From Exiguobacterium sp. 9-2 (GTDB taxonomy: Bacteria; Bacillota; Bacilli; Exiguobacteriales; Exiguobacteriaceae): 64,000 nucleotides of DNA. This document shows, in pieces, positions 16,886-27,118 of this stretch (the first letter of the stretch is position 1; each line of letters opens with the position of its first letter). The stretch covers positions 1,099,127 to 1,163,126 of the forward strand of contig NZ_CP142850.1 of NCBI RefSeq assembly GCF_036287235.1. Reading direction: 5' to 3'. Position numbers and translations under genes: made by a program. Under the pieces are notes generated by a model. It worked only from the letters and a program-made list of their open reading frames with translations, ran no database searches and had not been told where the DNA came from.

Positions 16886-17128
16886 GTGTCTTGTTTGAAG
16901 GACGTCGCCACACGCGAGATCTTGGCACACCAATTGTCCACGGGTCTTCACATAGACCTCGTCTTTCAGACGATGAAAAAGCTCGAAGAGCATCTCCAAG
17001 TGAATCGACATCCCGAGGAGATGATTCATTCGGACTATGTCATCAACCGTTCGTGCGGGTCAATCGAGGAGGTCCGAGAGATCGTCGGGGATTACATCAG
17101 CTATTACAACTGCCAGCACGATCAATGA
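16886..17128 (+). pseudogene. IS3-family OrfB remnant, copy B
   Basis: 80 open codons resembling the middle of OrfB (SCLKDVATREILAHQLST, then TMKKLEEHLQVNRHPEEMIHSD) joined directly to the C-terminal VINRSCGSIEEVRE segment, so the region with the catalytic glutamate is deleted. Confidence 0.7.
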
Positions 17129-17402
17129 AACCTAAAAAAGATGACCCCGAAACAATATCGGTACCGCCTGATCGCAGAATAGAAAACTTGGTCTTTTTAT
17201 TAAACTGTCCATTTTACAGGGGCCAGTTCATGTTTTGGTCGTGGGTAGAAATAATAACACCCATAAAGTACCCGCAATACACCCACATAAAATAAATACA
17301 TCATGAAAAGTAATGAATTTTAAGAGTAGGAAAATACTGATTTTCCGGGTTTTTTTAAAACTATTGTAATCTTAAAAAGGAAGAAGTATATTCCGGAAGC
17401 AA

Positions 17403-17444
17403 GTCACGGAATGGGAACGCGATCAGTACATGGTCTTGTTCTAA
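17403..17444. repeat. Right attachment site (attR), displaced glnA terminus
   Basis: Perfect 42-bp copy of the glnA end including the TAA. Upstream of it the match continues for 12 bp with two changes (17391-17402), then stops. What follows is the ancestral glnA terminator. Confidence 0.88.
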
Positions 17445-17452
17445 TCCAACTC

Positions 17453-17488
17453 AAGCACTTCTGGACTTTTGTCTGGAAGTGCTTTTTT
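17453..17488 (+). terminator. Intrinsic terminator, original glnA terminator
   Basis: AAGCACTTC / GGAAGTGCTT stem with six T, 8 bp past the displaced glnA stop codon; its position matches that of a terminator for glnA before the island arrived. Confidence 0.85.
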
Positions 17489-17560
17489 CATGTCGTCGAC
17501 AGGAATTGAGTCAAGGATATGGAAAGATACAAGAGTACAAAGAAAGGGAGACGATACATC

Positions 17561-17797
17561 ATGAAAAAAGGATATGAAGGCAAAGAGATCACGGTCTATT
17601 TTGATTCGGAAGTCTGCATTCATTCCGGTCATTGTGTACGAAGTCTACCGACCGTCTTTGATGTCAGACGGCGTCCGTGGATTGAAGCGGACGGGGCGCC
17701 GGTGGAAGACGTCATGCGCGTCGTCGATGGTTGTCCAAGCGGCGCCTTATCTTACGAACGGAGGGAAGCAAATGGAGCTGAAACGAGCGGAACGTAA
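17561..17797 (+). CDS. yjdI: Divergent iron-sulfur (Fer4_19) protein, YjdI-like
   Basis: 78 aa. Cysteines in CIHSGHC near residue 17, and GCPSGALSYE near the end, with VFDVRRRPWI between, are the hallmarks of the Fer4_19 divergent 4Fe-4S domain of B. subtilis YjdI. Start at ATG 17561 after AAAGGGAG; an upstream in-frame ATG has no site. Function unknown; probably a small cytoplasmic electron carrier. It overlaps the acetyltransferase-like gene by 26 bp, a pairing also known from Bacillus (yjdI-yjdJ). Confidence 0.85.
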   Translation: MKKGYEGKEITVYFDSEVCIHSGHCVRSLPTVFDVRRRPWIEADGAPVEDVMRVVDGCPSGALSYERREANGAETSGT

Positions 17798-18047
17798 AAT
17801 CGAAGCCCATCAGGAAGGTGAAGTGATTGGAGAAATCACTTACAGCGATACGAACAACGGCATGTGGATCATCGATCACACGTATGTTGATCCCGCGCAC
17901 CGGAACCAACAGATTGGGGAACAACTCGTTGCCGAGATCGTCAACTGGGCACGGGAAGCAAACGTCAAGCTACTGCCGTTATGTCCGTTTGCGAAAAAAG
18001 AGTTCGAACATCAATCGGATTATCAGGACGTACAAGCAAATACGTGA
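17772..18047 (+). CDS. yjdJ: GNAT-like N-acetyltransferase, YjdJ-like
   Basis: 91 aa, the short YjdJ/Gcn5-related type. The core contains MWIIDHTYVDPAHRNQQIGE, with Val-x-x-x-x-Arg-x-x-x-x-Gly giving the acetyl-CoA pyrophosphate loop, and ends with LLPLCPFAKKEFE typical of this family. Substrate unknown. Start at 17772 after GGAGG, inside the ferredoxin-like gene, so the two are coupled. Confidence 0.88.
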   Translation: MELKRAERKIEAHQEGEVIGEITYSDTNNGMWIIDHTYVDPAHRNQQIGEQLVAEIVNWAREANVKLLPLCPFAKKEFEHQSDYQDVQANT

Positions 18048-18052
18048 TCACA

Positions 18053-18092
18053 AAAATCTCCTCCGGTCTCTCAAGACTAGAGGAGATTTTTT
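18053..18092. terminator. Bidirectional intrinsic terminator
   Basis: AAAATCTCCTC / GAGGAGATTTT with A- and T-runs at either end, between convergent genes. Confidence 0.85.
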
Positions 18093-18096
18093 CGAG

Positions 18097-18273
18097 TCAT
18101 TGTTTGTGATCTCTGACTTTCATTTTGCGAGAAACAACCATCGCACCGAAATAGGCGATGACGTACAACACGACCAGTCCTTGTTTTAGCATATAAGGTA
18201 GATCCATTTGATTCACAAGTAGAAAACTAGCGCACAATAAAATTAAAAAGGGTATTAGCCACTTGTTCGGCAC
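18097..18273 (-). CDS. Small two-helix membrane protein, 58 aa
   Basis: GTG start (18273) with AGGAGGTG just upstream, 58 codons, then TGA next to the terminator. The product has two hydrophobic helices (about residues 5-20 and 32-47) linked by NQMDLPYMLKQG, and a basic tail (SRKMKVRDHKQ). No family recognised. The good ribosome site, sensible composition and adjoining terminator support it. Confidence 0.65.
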   Translation of the reverse strand: MPNKWLIPFLILLCASFLLVNQMDLPYMLKQGLVVLYVIAYFGAMVVSRKMKVRDHKQ

Positions 18274-18360
18274 ATCAGCACCTCCTTCACTATCTATGTA
18301 TTTCTATTTTAAGGATAACACAAAATATTTACCGGAATATGTTAAAGATGAATAACTTGC

Positions 18361-18687
18361 TTACAGATAAATCCTTAGAAACGCCATCGTGACGACACCG
18401 GTGATGACCGTCCAAGAAAGACTTTTACTGAAAATCGCGACTGCCATCGTCGGTAGGGCGGCGAAGACATGAAGCGTCGAAATCGTCGGGAACGCGTTGT
18501 CTTGCGCGATAAGTAAATTTTGAAAGAAGAGGGCGCCAAGCAGGCAGACGGGAATGAACGAGAGCCATTCCGTTACGAGGCGCGGTAACGTCAGTCCATG
18601 AAGGACGAGAAACGGTAAGATACGTGGAATCCAAGTGACGAGTCCACAAGCTAAAAAGAGACCGATTAATTCTGGGCGGATTTCCAT
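18361..18687 (-). CDS. azlD: Branched-chain amino acid exporter small subunit AzlD
   Basis: 108 aa, four hydrophobic helices, with the family segment WIPRILPFLVL near residue 19 and PVCLLGALFFQNLL in the middle. AzlD works with AzlC as a two-part exporter of branched-chain amino acids (leucine analogues in B. subtilis). It overlaps the end of azlC by 22 bp on the same strand. Confidence 0.92.
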   Translation of the reverse strand: MEIRPELIGLFLACGLVTWIPRILPFLVLHGLTLPRLVTEWLSFIPVCLLGALFFQNLLIAQDNAFPTISTLHVFAALPTMAVAIFSKSLSWTVITGVVTMAFLRIYL

Positions 18688-19367
18688 CGTGTGATCACGA
18701 CTCCTATGCTAGCGCCACCGAGTGTCGCGCAAAGAACGGCGACTTCCGCAGAAAAGTAGCGCATGGTGATGTAAAGCAAAAGTAAGACGATCAATAAGAG
18801 GCAACTATTCACGACAATACGGGTACGTTCTCCTTCAAATTGTAAGTACAATAAACCGATGAACATCGCCGTCAGAGCAAAGTCGAGACCGAAGCGCTCG
18901 GGATCAGGAAACCAGCTACCGACAAGTGCACCGAGAACGGTTGCGATAATCCAGCTAAGATACGCAGTCAGATTTAAGCCATGCATGAAGGATGGGGAGA
19001 TCTTCCCTTTTTGCGCAGTATTCATTGCGACCGCAAACGATTCATCTGTCAGTAACGTCCCGGTACCGAGTCGATCACGAAGGTGGCGTGTCTCGACGTG
19101 CGGAGCGAGCGTCAGACTCATTAACAAGTGCCTGAGATTGACGATGAATGTCGTCAGAATGATGGCAGAGGCGGGGCTATTCAACAGCAAGAGACTCGTG
19201 ATGATGAATTGAGCGGCGCCGGCATAGATGAAGACGGACATGAATCCGACTTCAAGAGGGGATAAGCCGGAGGCACGACCGACGATCCCTGCGGAAAAGC
19301 CGATGCCGATATAGCCAAGGACGGTGGGTAGACAGGCGCGGACACCTGCTTGAAAGGCTGATGACAT
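18666..19367 (-). CDS. azlC: Branched-chain amino acid exporter large subunit AzlC
   Basis: 233 aa from the ATG at 19367, preceded by GAGGAGG; longer in-frame starts lack a site. Early motif GVRACLPTVLGYIGIGFSAG and the FIYAGAAQFI element are typical for AzlC. Six or seven membrane helices. Exports branched-chain amino acids together with AzlD. No regulator gene is adjacent (B. subtilis uses AzlB). Confidence 0.93.
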   Translation of the reverse strand: MSSAFQAGVRACLPTVLGYIGIGFSAGIVGRASGLSPLEVGFMSVFIYAGAAQFIITSLLLLNSPASAIILTTFIVNLRHLLMSLTLAPHVETRHLRDRLGTGTLLTDESFAVAMNTAQKGKISPSFMHGLNLTAYLSWIIATVLGALVGSWFPDPERFGLDFALTAMFIGLLYLQFEGERTRIVVNSCLLLIVLLLLYITMRYFSAEVAVLCATLGGASIGVVITRWKSAQN

Positions 19368-19521
19368 TTGATTCCTCCTCTTTTTTAAGAGCATAGCATT
19401 CGTGCGGTATATCGTCACCAACTGGTCAATATTTTCATCATTTTTTTCGACATACTCGACTTGATTTGGTGGTAAAGAGTAAGTGGTACGGCAAAATCAG
19501 TTAGGTAAAGGAGCGTTTTTC

Positions 19522-20490
19522 ATGCACAAATTAATGAAAGATTCAAACCGGTTCGTTTCAGACATGGTCGACGGACTCGTACTTGCTCACCCTGATTTGT
19601 ATAAAAAAGTCGAAGGTGTTAACGTCGTTGCGCGGAAAGTACCACTGGACGGAAAAGTCGGTCTTGTCTCTGGTGGGGGAAGCGGTCACGAACCGGCACA
19701 CGCTGGATTCGTCGGGGACGGTATGCTTGCTGCGGCTGTTTGTGGGGAAGTGTTCACTTCACCGACACCCGATATGGTGCTTGAAGGCATCAAGGCAGCT
19801 CATGGGGGAAAAGGTGTCCTACTCGTCGTCAAGAACTATTCAGGTGACGTCATGAACTTCGATATGGCGAAGGAACTTGCTGAACTCGAGGATATTGAAG
19901 TTGATACGGTCGTCGTTAATGATGACATCGCGATCAAAAAGGAAGAGGATCGTCGTGGGGTCGCAGGAACCGTCTTCGTCCATAAGATTGCCGGTGCTGC
20001 AGCGGCAGAAGGAAAATCACTAAGTGAAGTCAAAGCAGTTGCGGAAAAAGTCATCAAGGGCGTTCGTTCGATTGGAATGGCACTCTCACCATGTTACATG
20101 CCGGAGAGCGGCAAGCCAGGCTTTGAGTTGCATGATGACGAGATGGAGATCGGAATCGGGATCCACGGTGAAAAAGGACTTGAACGAAAAGCAGTCGCTT
20201 CCGTTGATGCGATCGTCAAAGAGTTGCTCGATCGTTTGACGAAAGAAGTACCAGACAAAAAAGTCGCCGTCATGGTGAATGGGATGGGCGGAACACCAGA
20301 ATCCGAACTGTACATCACGTATAAATATGTCGCGGAAGAACTTGAGGCGCATGGTTACGAGATTGCCCGCTCATTCGTTGGAAACTATATGACATCGCTT
20401 GAGATGCACGGGTTCTCAATCACGCTCTTACCAGTGGATGATGAACTGCTCGGATATCTCGATGCAGAAACGAAAGCGATTGGATTCTAA
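19522..20490 (+). CDS. dhaK: Dihydroxyacetone kinase, DhaK subunit (PTS-dependent)
   Basis: 322 aa from the ATG at 19522 after AAAGGAG. DhaK binds dihydroxyacetone covalently through a histidine, here in GIGIHGEKG (about residue 208-216), and passes it to phospho-DhaL. The SGGGSGHEPAHAGFVG motif near residue 47-62 lines the substrate site. It opens a dhaKLM operon with tight spacing and overlaps. With glpFK nearby on the other strand, the region handles glycerol and dihydroxyacetone. Confidence 0.96.
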   Translation: MHKLMKDSNRFVSDMVDGLVLAHPDLYKKVEGVNVVARKVPLDGKVGLVSGGGSGHEPAHAGFVGDGMLAAAVCGEVFTSPTPDMVLEGIKAAHGGKGVLLVVKNYSGDVMNFDMAKELAELEDIEVDTVVVNDDIAIKKEEDRRGVAGTVFVHKIAGAAAAEGKSLSEVKAVAEKVIKGVRSIGMALSPCYMPESGKPGFELHDDEMEIGIGIHGEKGLERKAVASVDAIVKELLDRLTKEVPDKKVAVMVNGMGGTPESELYITYKYVAEELEAHGYEIARSFVGNYMTSLEMHGFSITLLPVDDELLGYLDAETKAIGF

Positions 20491-20514
20491 TTCAAATAAA
20501 CGGGGTGTAAAAAC

Positions 20515-21117
20515 ATGAAGTTGACGACGGAACAGTTGCAAAGCGCGCTCCTCAAAGCAGCGGAACAGATCGAACAGCATAAGGATGAATTGACGGACCT
20601 TGACCGGGAAATTGGTGATGGAGATCATGGAATTAACATGTCGCGTGGCTTCCAAGCAGTCCAGAAGACGCTAGAAGAACACGGCGAATATGAGGATTTA
20701 GGAGCTTTATCCAAAGAAGTCGGGATGACGCTGATCAAAACGATTGGTGGGGCATCCGGTCCTTTATACGGGACAGCATTCGTTAAGTTCGCCGGTGCAT
20801 TCAAAGGGAAAACAGAAGTCGAAGGTGCGGATCTTGCAGACGCTTTCCGCGAAGCGACGGAAGGGATCAAATCGCGTGGGAAATCGGAATTCGGTCAAAA
20901 GACGATGGTTGATATCTGGACACCGTTCCAAGAAGCGCTCTCGCAAGAAGGGGACTTGAAAGCGGCAATCGATCAAGCACTTGCTGATACAAAAGCGCGT
21001 ATCGCAACGAAAGGGCGCGCGTCCTACTTCGGTGAAGCGACGGAAGGCGTACAGGACCCAGGTAGTTTATCGAGTGCTTTGCTACTCAACGAAATTGCGG
21101 AGGTGCTTCATGGTTAA
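20515..21117 (+). CDS. dhaL: Dihydroxyacetone kinase, ADP-binding DhaL subunit
   Basis: 200 aa. DhaL holds ADP/ATP as a coenzyme that is recharged by DhaM. The Mg-binding aspartates are in DREIGDGDHGINM (residues 30-42), and GGASGPLYG (residues 76-84) is the nucleotide loop. It lies 24 bp after dhaK and overlaps dhaM by 8 bp. Confidence 0.96.
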   Translation: MKLTTEQLQSALLKAAEQIEQHKDELTDLDREIGDGDHGINMSRGFQAVQKTLEEHGEYEDLGALSKEVGMTLIKTIGGASGPLYGTAFVKFAGAFKGKTEVEGADLADAFREATEGIKSRGKSEFGQKTMVDIWTPFQEALSQEGDLKAAIDQALADTKARIATKGRASYFGEATEGVQDPGSLSSALLLNEIAEVLHG

Positions 21118-21478
21118 TCTTGTACTTGTTTCTCATAGTGAAAAACTCGCGGCTGGACTGAAAGAACTGTTGGCAGAGATGGCACCGGATACGCCAGTCT
21201 TAGTAGCAGCCGGTCTTGAAGATGGTAGCATTGGAACGGACGCGACACGAATCGAAGAAACACTGAATACACTAGACGACGATGGAGTCGTCTTAACGGA
21301 TATTGGTTCTGCGACGATGAACACGGAACTAGCACTTGAATTATACAGTGGCGAACGGACGGTACGTTTTATCGACGCACCACTCGTCGAAGGTGCTTTT
21401 CTAGCAGCTGTTTTAAGTGGACAGTCGAAATCCGTCGATGAGATTGAAGACGGATTAAAAAATGAGTTTGGCAAATAA
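21110..21478 (+). CDS. dhaM: PTS-type phosphoryl donor DhaM (EIIA-Man domain only)
   Basis: 122 aa from the ATG at 21110 (GCGGAGG upstream); a longer reading frame running back into dhaL is a shadow. It consists of just the EIIA-mannose domain, with the phosphorylated histidine in VSHSEKLA (H9). Enterobacterial DhaM has extra HPr and EI domains; Firmicutes have this short form, which takes phosphate from general HPr. A terminator follows. Confidence 0.95.
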   Translation: MVNLVLVSHSEKLAAGLKELLAEMAPDTPVLVAAGLEDGSIGTDATRIEETLNTLDDDGVVLTDIGSATMNTELALELYSGERTVRFIDAPLVEGAFLAAVLSGQSKSVDEIEDGLKNEFGK

Positions 21479-21483
21479 GTAAT

Positions 21484-21516
21484 AAATCCCCCATTGCGAA
21501 TAGGCGAGGGGGATTT
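21484..21516 (+). terminator. Intrinsic terminator after dhaM
   Basis: AAATCCCCC / GGGGGATTT stem followed by a T-rich run. Confidence 0.75.
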
Positions 21517-21565
21517 ATTTCAATTACTTCTATTCATATTAAAACTTAGTAGAGACTCTCATGAA

Positions 21566-21886
21566 TCAAAACGACCGGAGCCACTCTTCTAACCACTCTC
21601 TAGGTAAGCAAACTGTAGCTAAATCAAGTGTTTGTAATGCATCCAAAGAATACGTGTTATAAAGATAGAGATCCCATTGTGCATCGATATCGTTTGCTAC
21701 TTCAGTCGCTTGTTCACTTAATGGATAAGTTCCACGTCCGTCAGTTGCAAGATGATAATAATCATTATGGTAGACATTGATCATATACCGGTAACACCAA
21801 TCTGCCAGTTCTTCATGCGTGATGTTGCCATCAAGCGCGAACTGAATGTATTCTTTTAGCTGTTGATCAGAATAAATGGTATTCAT
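21566..21886 (-). CDS. Hypothetical protein, 106 aa
   Basis: Start at ATG 21886 with GAGGTG upstream. Soluble, acidic, rich in Tyr, Trp and Asp, with the helical start SDQQLKEYIQFALDGNITHEE and a tail ending EWLEEWLRSF. The layout (a short helix-turn segment followed by aromatic clusters) recalls small immunity-like or DUF proteins of Bacilli, but I do not recognise a family. It is alone, convergent with dhaM and separated from glpK by a terminator. Confidence 0.65.
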   Translation of the reverse strand: MNTIYSDQQLKEYIQFALDGNITHEELADWCYRYMINVYHNDYYHLATDGRGTYPLSEQATEVANDIDAQWDLYLYNTYSLDALQTLDLATVCLPREWLEEWLRSF

Positions 21887-21920
21887 GAGGCACCTCACGC
21901 TATATTTTCTATAAGATATC

Positions 21921-21953
21921 AAAAACCCGGTCCCTCTGTAAAAGGGATCGGGT
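21921..21953 (-). terminator. Intrinsic terminator after glpK
   Basis: On the minus strand AACCCGATCCCTT pairs with AGGGACCGGGTT and is followed by five T. It ends the glpFK transcript just before the hypothetical gene. Confidence 0.8.
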
Positions 21954-21964
21954 TATTAATTAAC

Positions 21965-24212
<2,248 letters not shown>

Positions 24213-24274
24213 GCAAAAACCCTCCCTTTGGATTAAAGCAAATAATGGTCTTTCTACTTTAAATTACTCCGATT

Positions 24275-24288
24275 TGATAACGTTTTCA
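24275..24288 (-). promoter_or_regulatory. cre site for CcpA upstream of glpFK
   Basis: TGAAAACGTTATCA on the minus strand fits TGWNANCGNTNWCA at every fixed position. It overlaps a TTGAAA (24285-24290) that with a 17-nt spacer reaches TAATTT, a plausible glpF promoter. Confidence 0.78.
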
Positions 24289-24356
24289 ATACATATAATT
24301 GAAATATAGGAATGGAAATTTTTTATTTTAATGTTTAAAGATACGGAAAATTGGAT

Positions 24357-24400
24357 AAGAAAACACCTCGTCTTGCCTGCAAGCAAGCAAAAGAGGTGTT
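24357..24400 (-). terminator. Intrinsic terminator after the DUF2227-like gene
   Basis: AACACCTC / GAGGTGTT stem with a longer loop and T-rich tail on the minus strand. Confidence 0.65.
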
Positions 24401-24869
24401 AACGACGACGCTTTTTTCTTTTTTTAGGTCGAAACCAACTACTGGAATAATCTAGTAGGATATGAATTGTACTCGCCACCATGATACCAATGACAAAAGC
24501 GGGTAGGGAAGCGAACCAGGAATCAATGGTCTCTGACGCGATGACTTGAAAATACAAGCTGAGAAATAATAAGGGAATCACAAGTGCAGCACTATAAAGG
24601 AGTCGGATGACATCCCCAATGATCAATCCGTGTGACCAGATCGAGCGGTGGGGCATGATCTTCACATAAGGCATCCACAGGACTCGAAATGGTCCAAAGC
24701 GATAATACGGTTCTGACTTTAAATCGAGGTCAGGTGACAACCAAAGCGTACCGACAGCGATACCGATGGCAGTCGGTAACCAATCCGTTTGTTGCGTTGC
24801 GACCGAATACGCAACGTAACCCGTCAGTGCGACGGTATTGACGGTATCATGTACATTTCCTGAAGGCAT
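24399..24869 (-). CDS. DUF2227-like membrane metal-binding protein
   Basis: 156 aa. The start MPSGNVHDTVN, the LWLSPDLDLKSEPYYRFG segment and MPHRSIWSHGLIIGD match the DUF2227 putative metal-binding proteins, with His and Asp residues likely to bind a metal, and three or four hydrophobic helices. The tail RPKKRKKRRR is very basic. Oddly, the ATG follows within 2 bp of the T-run of the lexA terminator and has no Shine-Dalgarno in sight. Function unknown. Confidence 0.75.
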   Translation of the reverse strand: MPSGNVHDTVNTVALTGYVAYSVATQQTDWLPTAIGIAVGTLWLSPDLDLKSEPYYRFGPFRVLWMPYVKIMPHRSIWSHGLIIGDVIRLLYSAALVIPLLFLSLYFQVIASETIDSWFASLPAFVIGIMVASTIHILLDYSSSWFRPKKRKKRRR

Positions 24870-24870
24870 G

Positions 24871-24894
24871 AAAAAAGACCAGTCGTAACTGGTC
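24871..24894 (-). terminator. Intrinsic terminator after lexA
   Basis: GACCAGT / ACTGGTC stem and six T on the minus strand, ending immediately before the start codon of the next gene. Confidence 0.8.
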
Positions 24895-24900
24895 CCTCCG

Positions 24901-25515
24901 TCAATGAATCGTCCGATACACGCCGATTACCTTACCAAGAATGGAGACATTATCGAAATACATCGGATCCATCGAGTCATTTTCTGGTTGTAGACGTACC
25001 TGTTGATCTTCTAAGAAGAACCGTTTCACCGTCGCTTCGCTATCTTCGGTCATAGCTACGACGATTTCTCCGTTTTCTGCTGTGTTTTGTTGGCGTACGA
25101 TGACGCGATCGCCGTCAAGAATACCTGCGTTAATCATTGATTCACCATCGATCGTCAACATGAAGACCGTTTCGTTTCCTACATAATGTGCAGGGAGCGG
25201 GAACTGTTCTTCGATGTTTTCAATCGCTGTAATCGGAAGACCAGCTGTGACTTTCCCGATGACGGGAACATGAACGATAGCTTCCGTGATTTCTTCAGGC
25301 TTATCAAGCAATATCTCAATCGCACGTGGTTTCGTCGGGTCACGGCGAATCATTCCCCGTTTCTCGAGTCGATCCAAATGACCGTGTACCGTCGAGCTAG
25401 ACGCGAGTCCGACTGCTTCTCCGATTTCACGAACTGATGGTGGATACCCCTTCAGTTTCACTTCAGAGACGATGTAGTCGAGAATCTCTTGTTGGCGCTT
25501 AGACATTTTCCGCAT
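24901..25515 (-). CDS. lexA: SOS repressor LexA
   Basis: 204 aa from the ATG at 25515 with AGAGGTGG upstream; extensions to 25638 run through the operators. Winged helix in residues 1-70 ([19 protein letters not shown]), cleavage site Ala-Gly in VTAGLP, catalytic Ser in DGESM and Lys in ATVKRFF. LexA represses DNA damage genes and cleaves itself when RecA filaments form. It is divergent from the yneA-like gene across three LexA-box candidates. Confidence 0.97.
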   Translation of the reverse strand: MRKMSKRQQEILDYIVSEVKLKGYPPSVREIGEAVGLASSSTVHGHLDRLEKRGMIRRDPTKPRAIEILLDKPEEITEAIVHVPVIGKVTAGLPITAIENIEEQFPLPAHYVGNETVFMLTIDGESMINAGILDGDRVIVRQQNTAENGEIVVAMTEDSEATVKRFFLEDQQVRLQPENDSMDPMYFDNVSILGKVIGVYRTIH

Positions 25516-25602
25516 ACGAATTGCCACCTCTTTCTGGATTGAAGTTTGAAATGTAAGAATATATGTTTCTAAATTCACTATAACATAGAACAAATGAGCG
25601 TA

Positions 25603-25616
25603 CAAACAATTGTTCG
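25603..25616. promoter_or_regulatory. LexA box 1
   Basis: CAAACAATTGTTCG differs from CGAACNNNNGTTCG at one position. It lies nearest to lexA. Confidence 0.7.
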
Positions 25617-25631
25617 ACATTTTGTGTTGAC

Positions 25632-25645
25632 CGAACACGGGTTCT
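25632..25645. promoter_or_regulatory. LexA box 2
   Basis: CGAACACGGGTTCT, one change from consensus, in the middle of the divergent region. Confidence 0.75.
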
Positions 25646-25664
25646 GTGTTTATTATGAATTATG

Positions 25665-25678
25665 CGAACAATTGTTCC
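25665..25678. promoter_or_regulatory. LexA box 3
   Basis: CGAACAATTGTTCC, one change from consensus, nearest to the yneA-like gene. Confidence 0.75.
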
Positions 25679-25723
25679 GCGAACGTTTATTCTAACTCAT
25701 TCATTTCATATTTGGAGGGATTC

Positions 25724-26014
25724 ATGATGATTCATACGATTCGTACTCATGCTTTTTCTATTCTCTTCTATGCATTAAGTATTGCCTTCGTGATCTTTTT
25801 ACTCACACCACGCCCAGATGAAAAGGTAGCACAATTGATGACGGCTTCCGTTACGGTCGATGAGAACGCTACAGTCGAACAAATTGCTGAAGTCTACAAT
25901 GATGGTTCGATGTCAGATGAGGAATACGTCAACTGGTTGATCAAAAATAATGATGTTGAGACAAAACATGTCATCTCAAAAAGCAAAATCGTTGTACCAA
26001 TCGCACAACAATGA
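25724..26014 (+). CDS. yneA: SOS cell division inhibitor, YneA-like
   Basis: 96 aa. One transmembrane helix (about residues 8-26, SILFYALSIAFVIFLL) and an external part that looks like a LysM-type domain (ENATVEQIAEVY then WLIKNND and SKSKIVVPI). B. subtilis YneA has this plan and delays division during SOS. Start at 25724 or 25727; both follow TTGGAGGG. It lies downstream of LexA box 3 and upstream of yneB. The sequence is diverged from B. subtilis, so the name rests on plan plus position. Confidence 0.82.
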   Translation: MMIHTIRTHAFSILFYALSIAFVIFLLTPRPDEKVAQLMTASVTVDENATVEQIAEVYNDGSMSDEEYVNWLIKNNDVETKHVISKSKIVVPIAQQ

Positions 26015-26053
26015 CAAAATGGAAAAGTTGTGAAAGAACGAACAGGGATGTGA

Positions 26054-26713
<660 letters not shown>

Positions 26714-26715
26714 GA

Positions 26716-26758
26716 AGCAAGTAACCCGTCGACTGACGCGGTTAACTTGCTTTTTTTT
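26716..26758 (+). terminator. Intrinsic terminator after yneB
   Basis: AGCAAGTAACCC / GGTTAACTTGCT stem with eight T. Confidence 0.85.
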
Positions 26759-26826
26759 ATAAGCTCTTTTACAGTAAGAATACAATTGAACTACTCAAGT
26801 TTGAGTCATAAAGAAAGAGGGATTCC

Positions 26827-27063
26827 ATGTTATCACAAGAACAATTAGATCGAATTAATGCATTAGCGAATAAATCAAAAGTTGAGCCGTTATCGGAAGC
26901 GGAAACGGCAGAGCAAAAAGAATTACGTGCAGCGTATCTCGCAGCATTCCGTGGATCGTTCAAAAACCAACTCATGGGTATGAAAATCGTCGATGAAGAG
27001 GGAACGGACGTAACACCTGAGAAATTGAAACAAGCACAAGAAGAAGAACGGAATAAACAATAA
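26827..27063 (+). CDS. ynzC: DUF896 family protein YnzC
   Basis: 78 aa. The helical start MLSQEQLDRINALANKSKVE, LSEAETAEQKELRAAYLAAFR and MGMKIVDEEGTDVTPEKL match DUF896. Small cytoplasmic helical hairpin protein, often SOS-linked in Bacillus by its place in the yneA operon; here a terminator separates it from yneB. Molecular role unknown. Confidence 0.93.
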   Translation: MLSQEQLDRINALANKSKVEPLSEAETAEQKELRAAYLAAFRGSFKNQLMGMKIVDEEGTDVTPEKLKQAQEEERNKQ

Positions 27064-27085
27064 TCGTTCGTTTCTTTTATAGAAG

Positions 27086-27118
27086 AAAGAGGTCTCGCGT
27101 CAAGCGGACCTCTTTTTT
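27086..27118 (+). terminator. Intrinsic terminator after ynzC
   Basis: AAGAGGTC / GACCTCTT stem with six T; its tail is the start of the tandem repeat that follows. Confidence 0.8.

Larger units (their letters stand above)
16190..17230 (+). mobile_element. Defective IS3-family insertion sequence, copy B
   Basis: About 1041 bp with ends TGAACTGAACCC (left) and GGGGCCAGTTCA (right), in the same orientation as copy A. The first part is nearly identical to copy A; unlike A it keeps the end of OrfA (QIKYMTAENELLKKLEKLEG read across frames) and the OrfB start, but large parts of OrfB are gone: between about 16760 and 16860, and the segment with the second Asp and the Glu near 17035. Different internal deletions in A and B show they decayed separately. 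Between 17231 and 17402 nothing else is recognised except AT-rich spacer. Confidence 0.8.
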
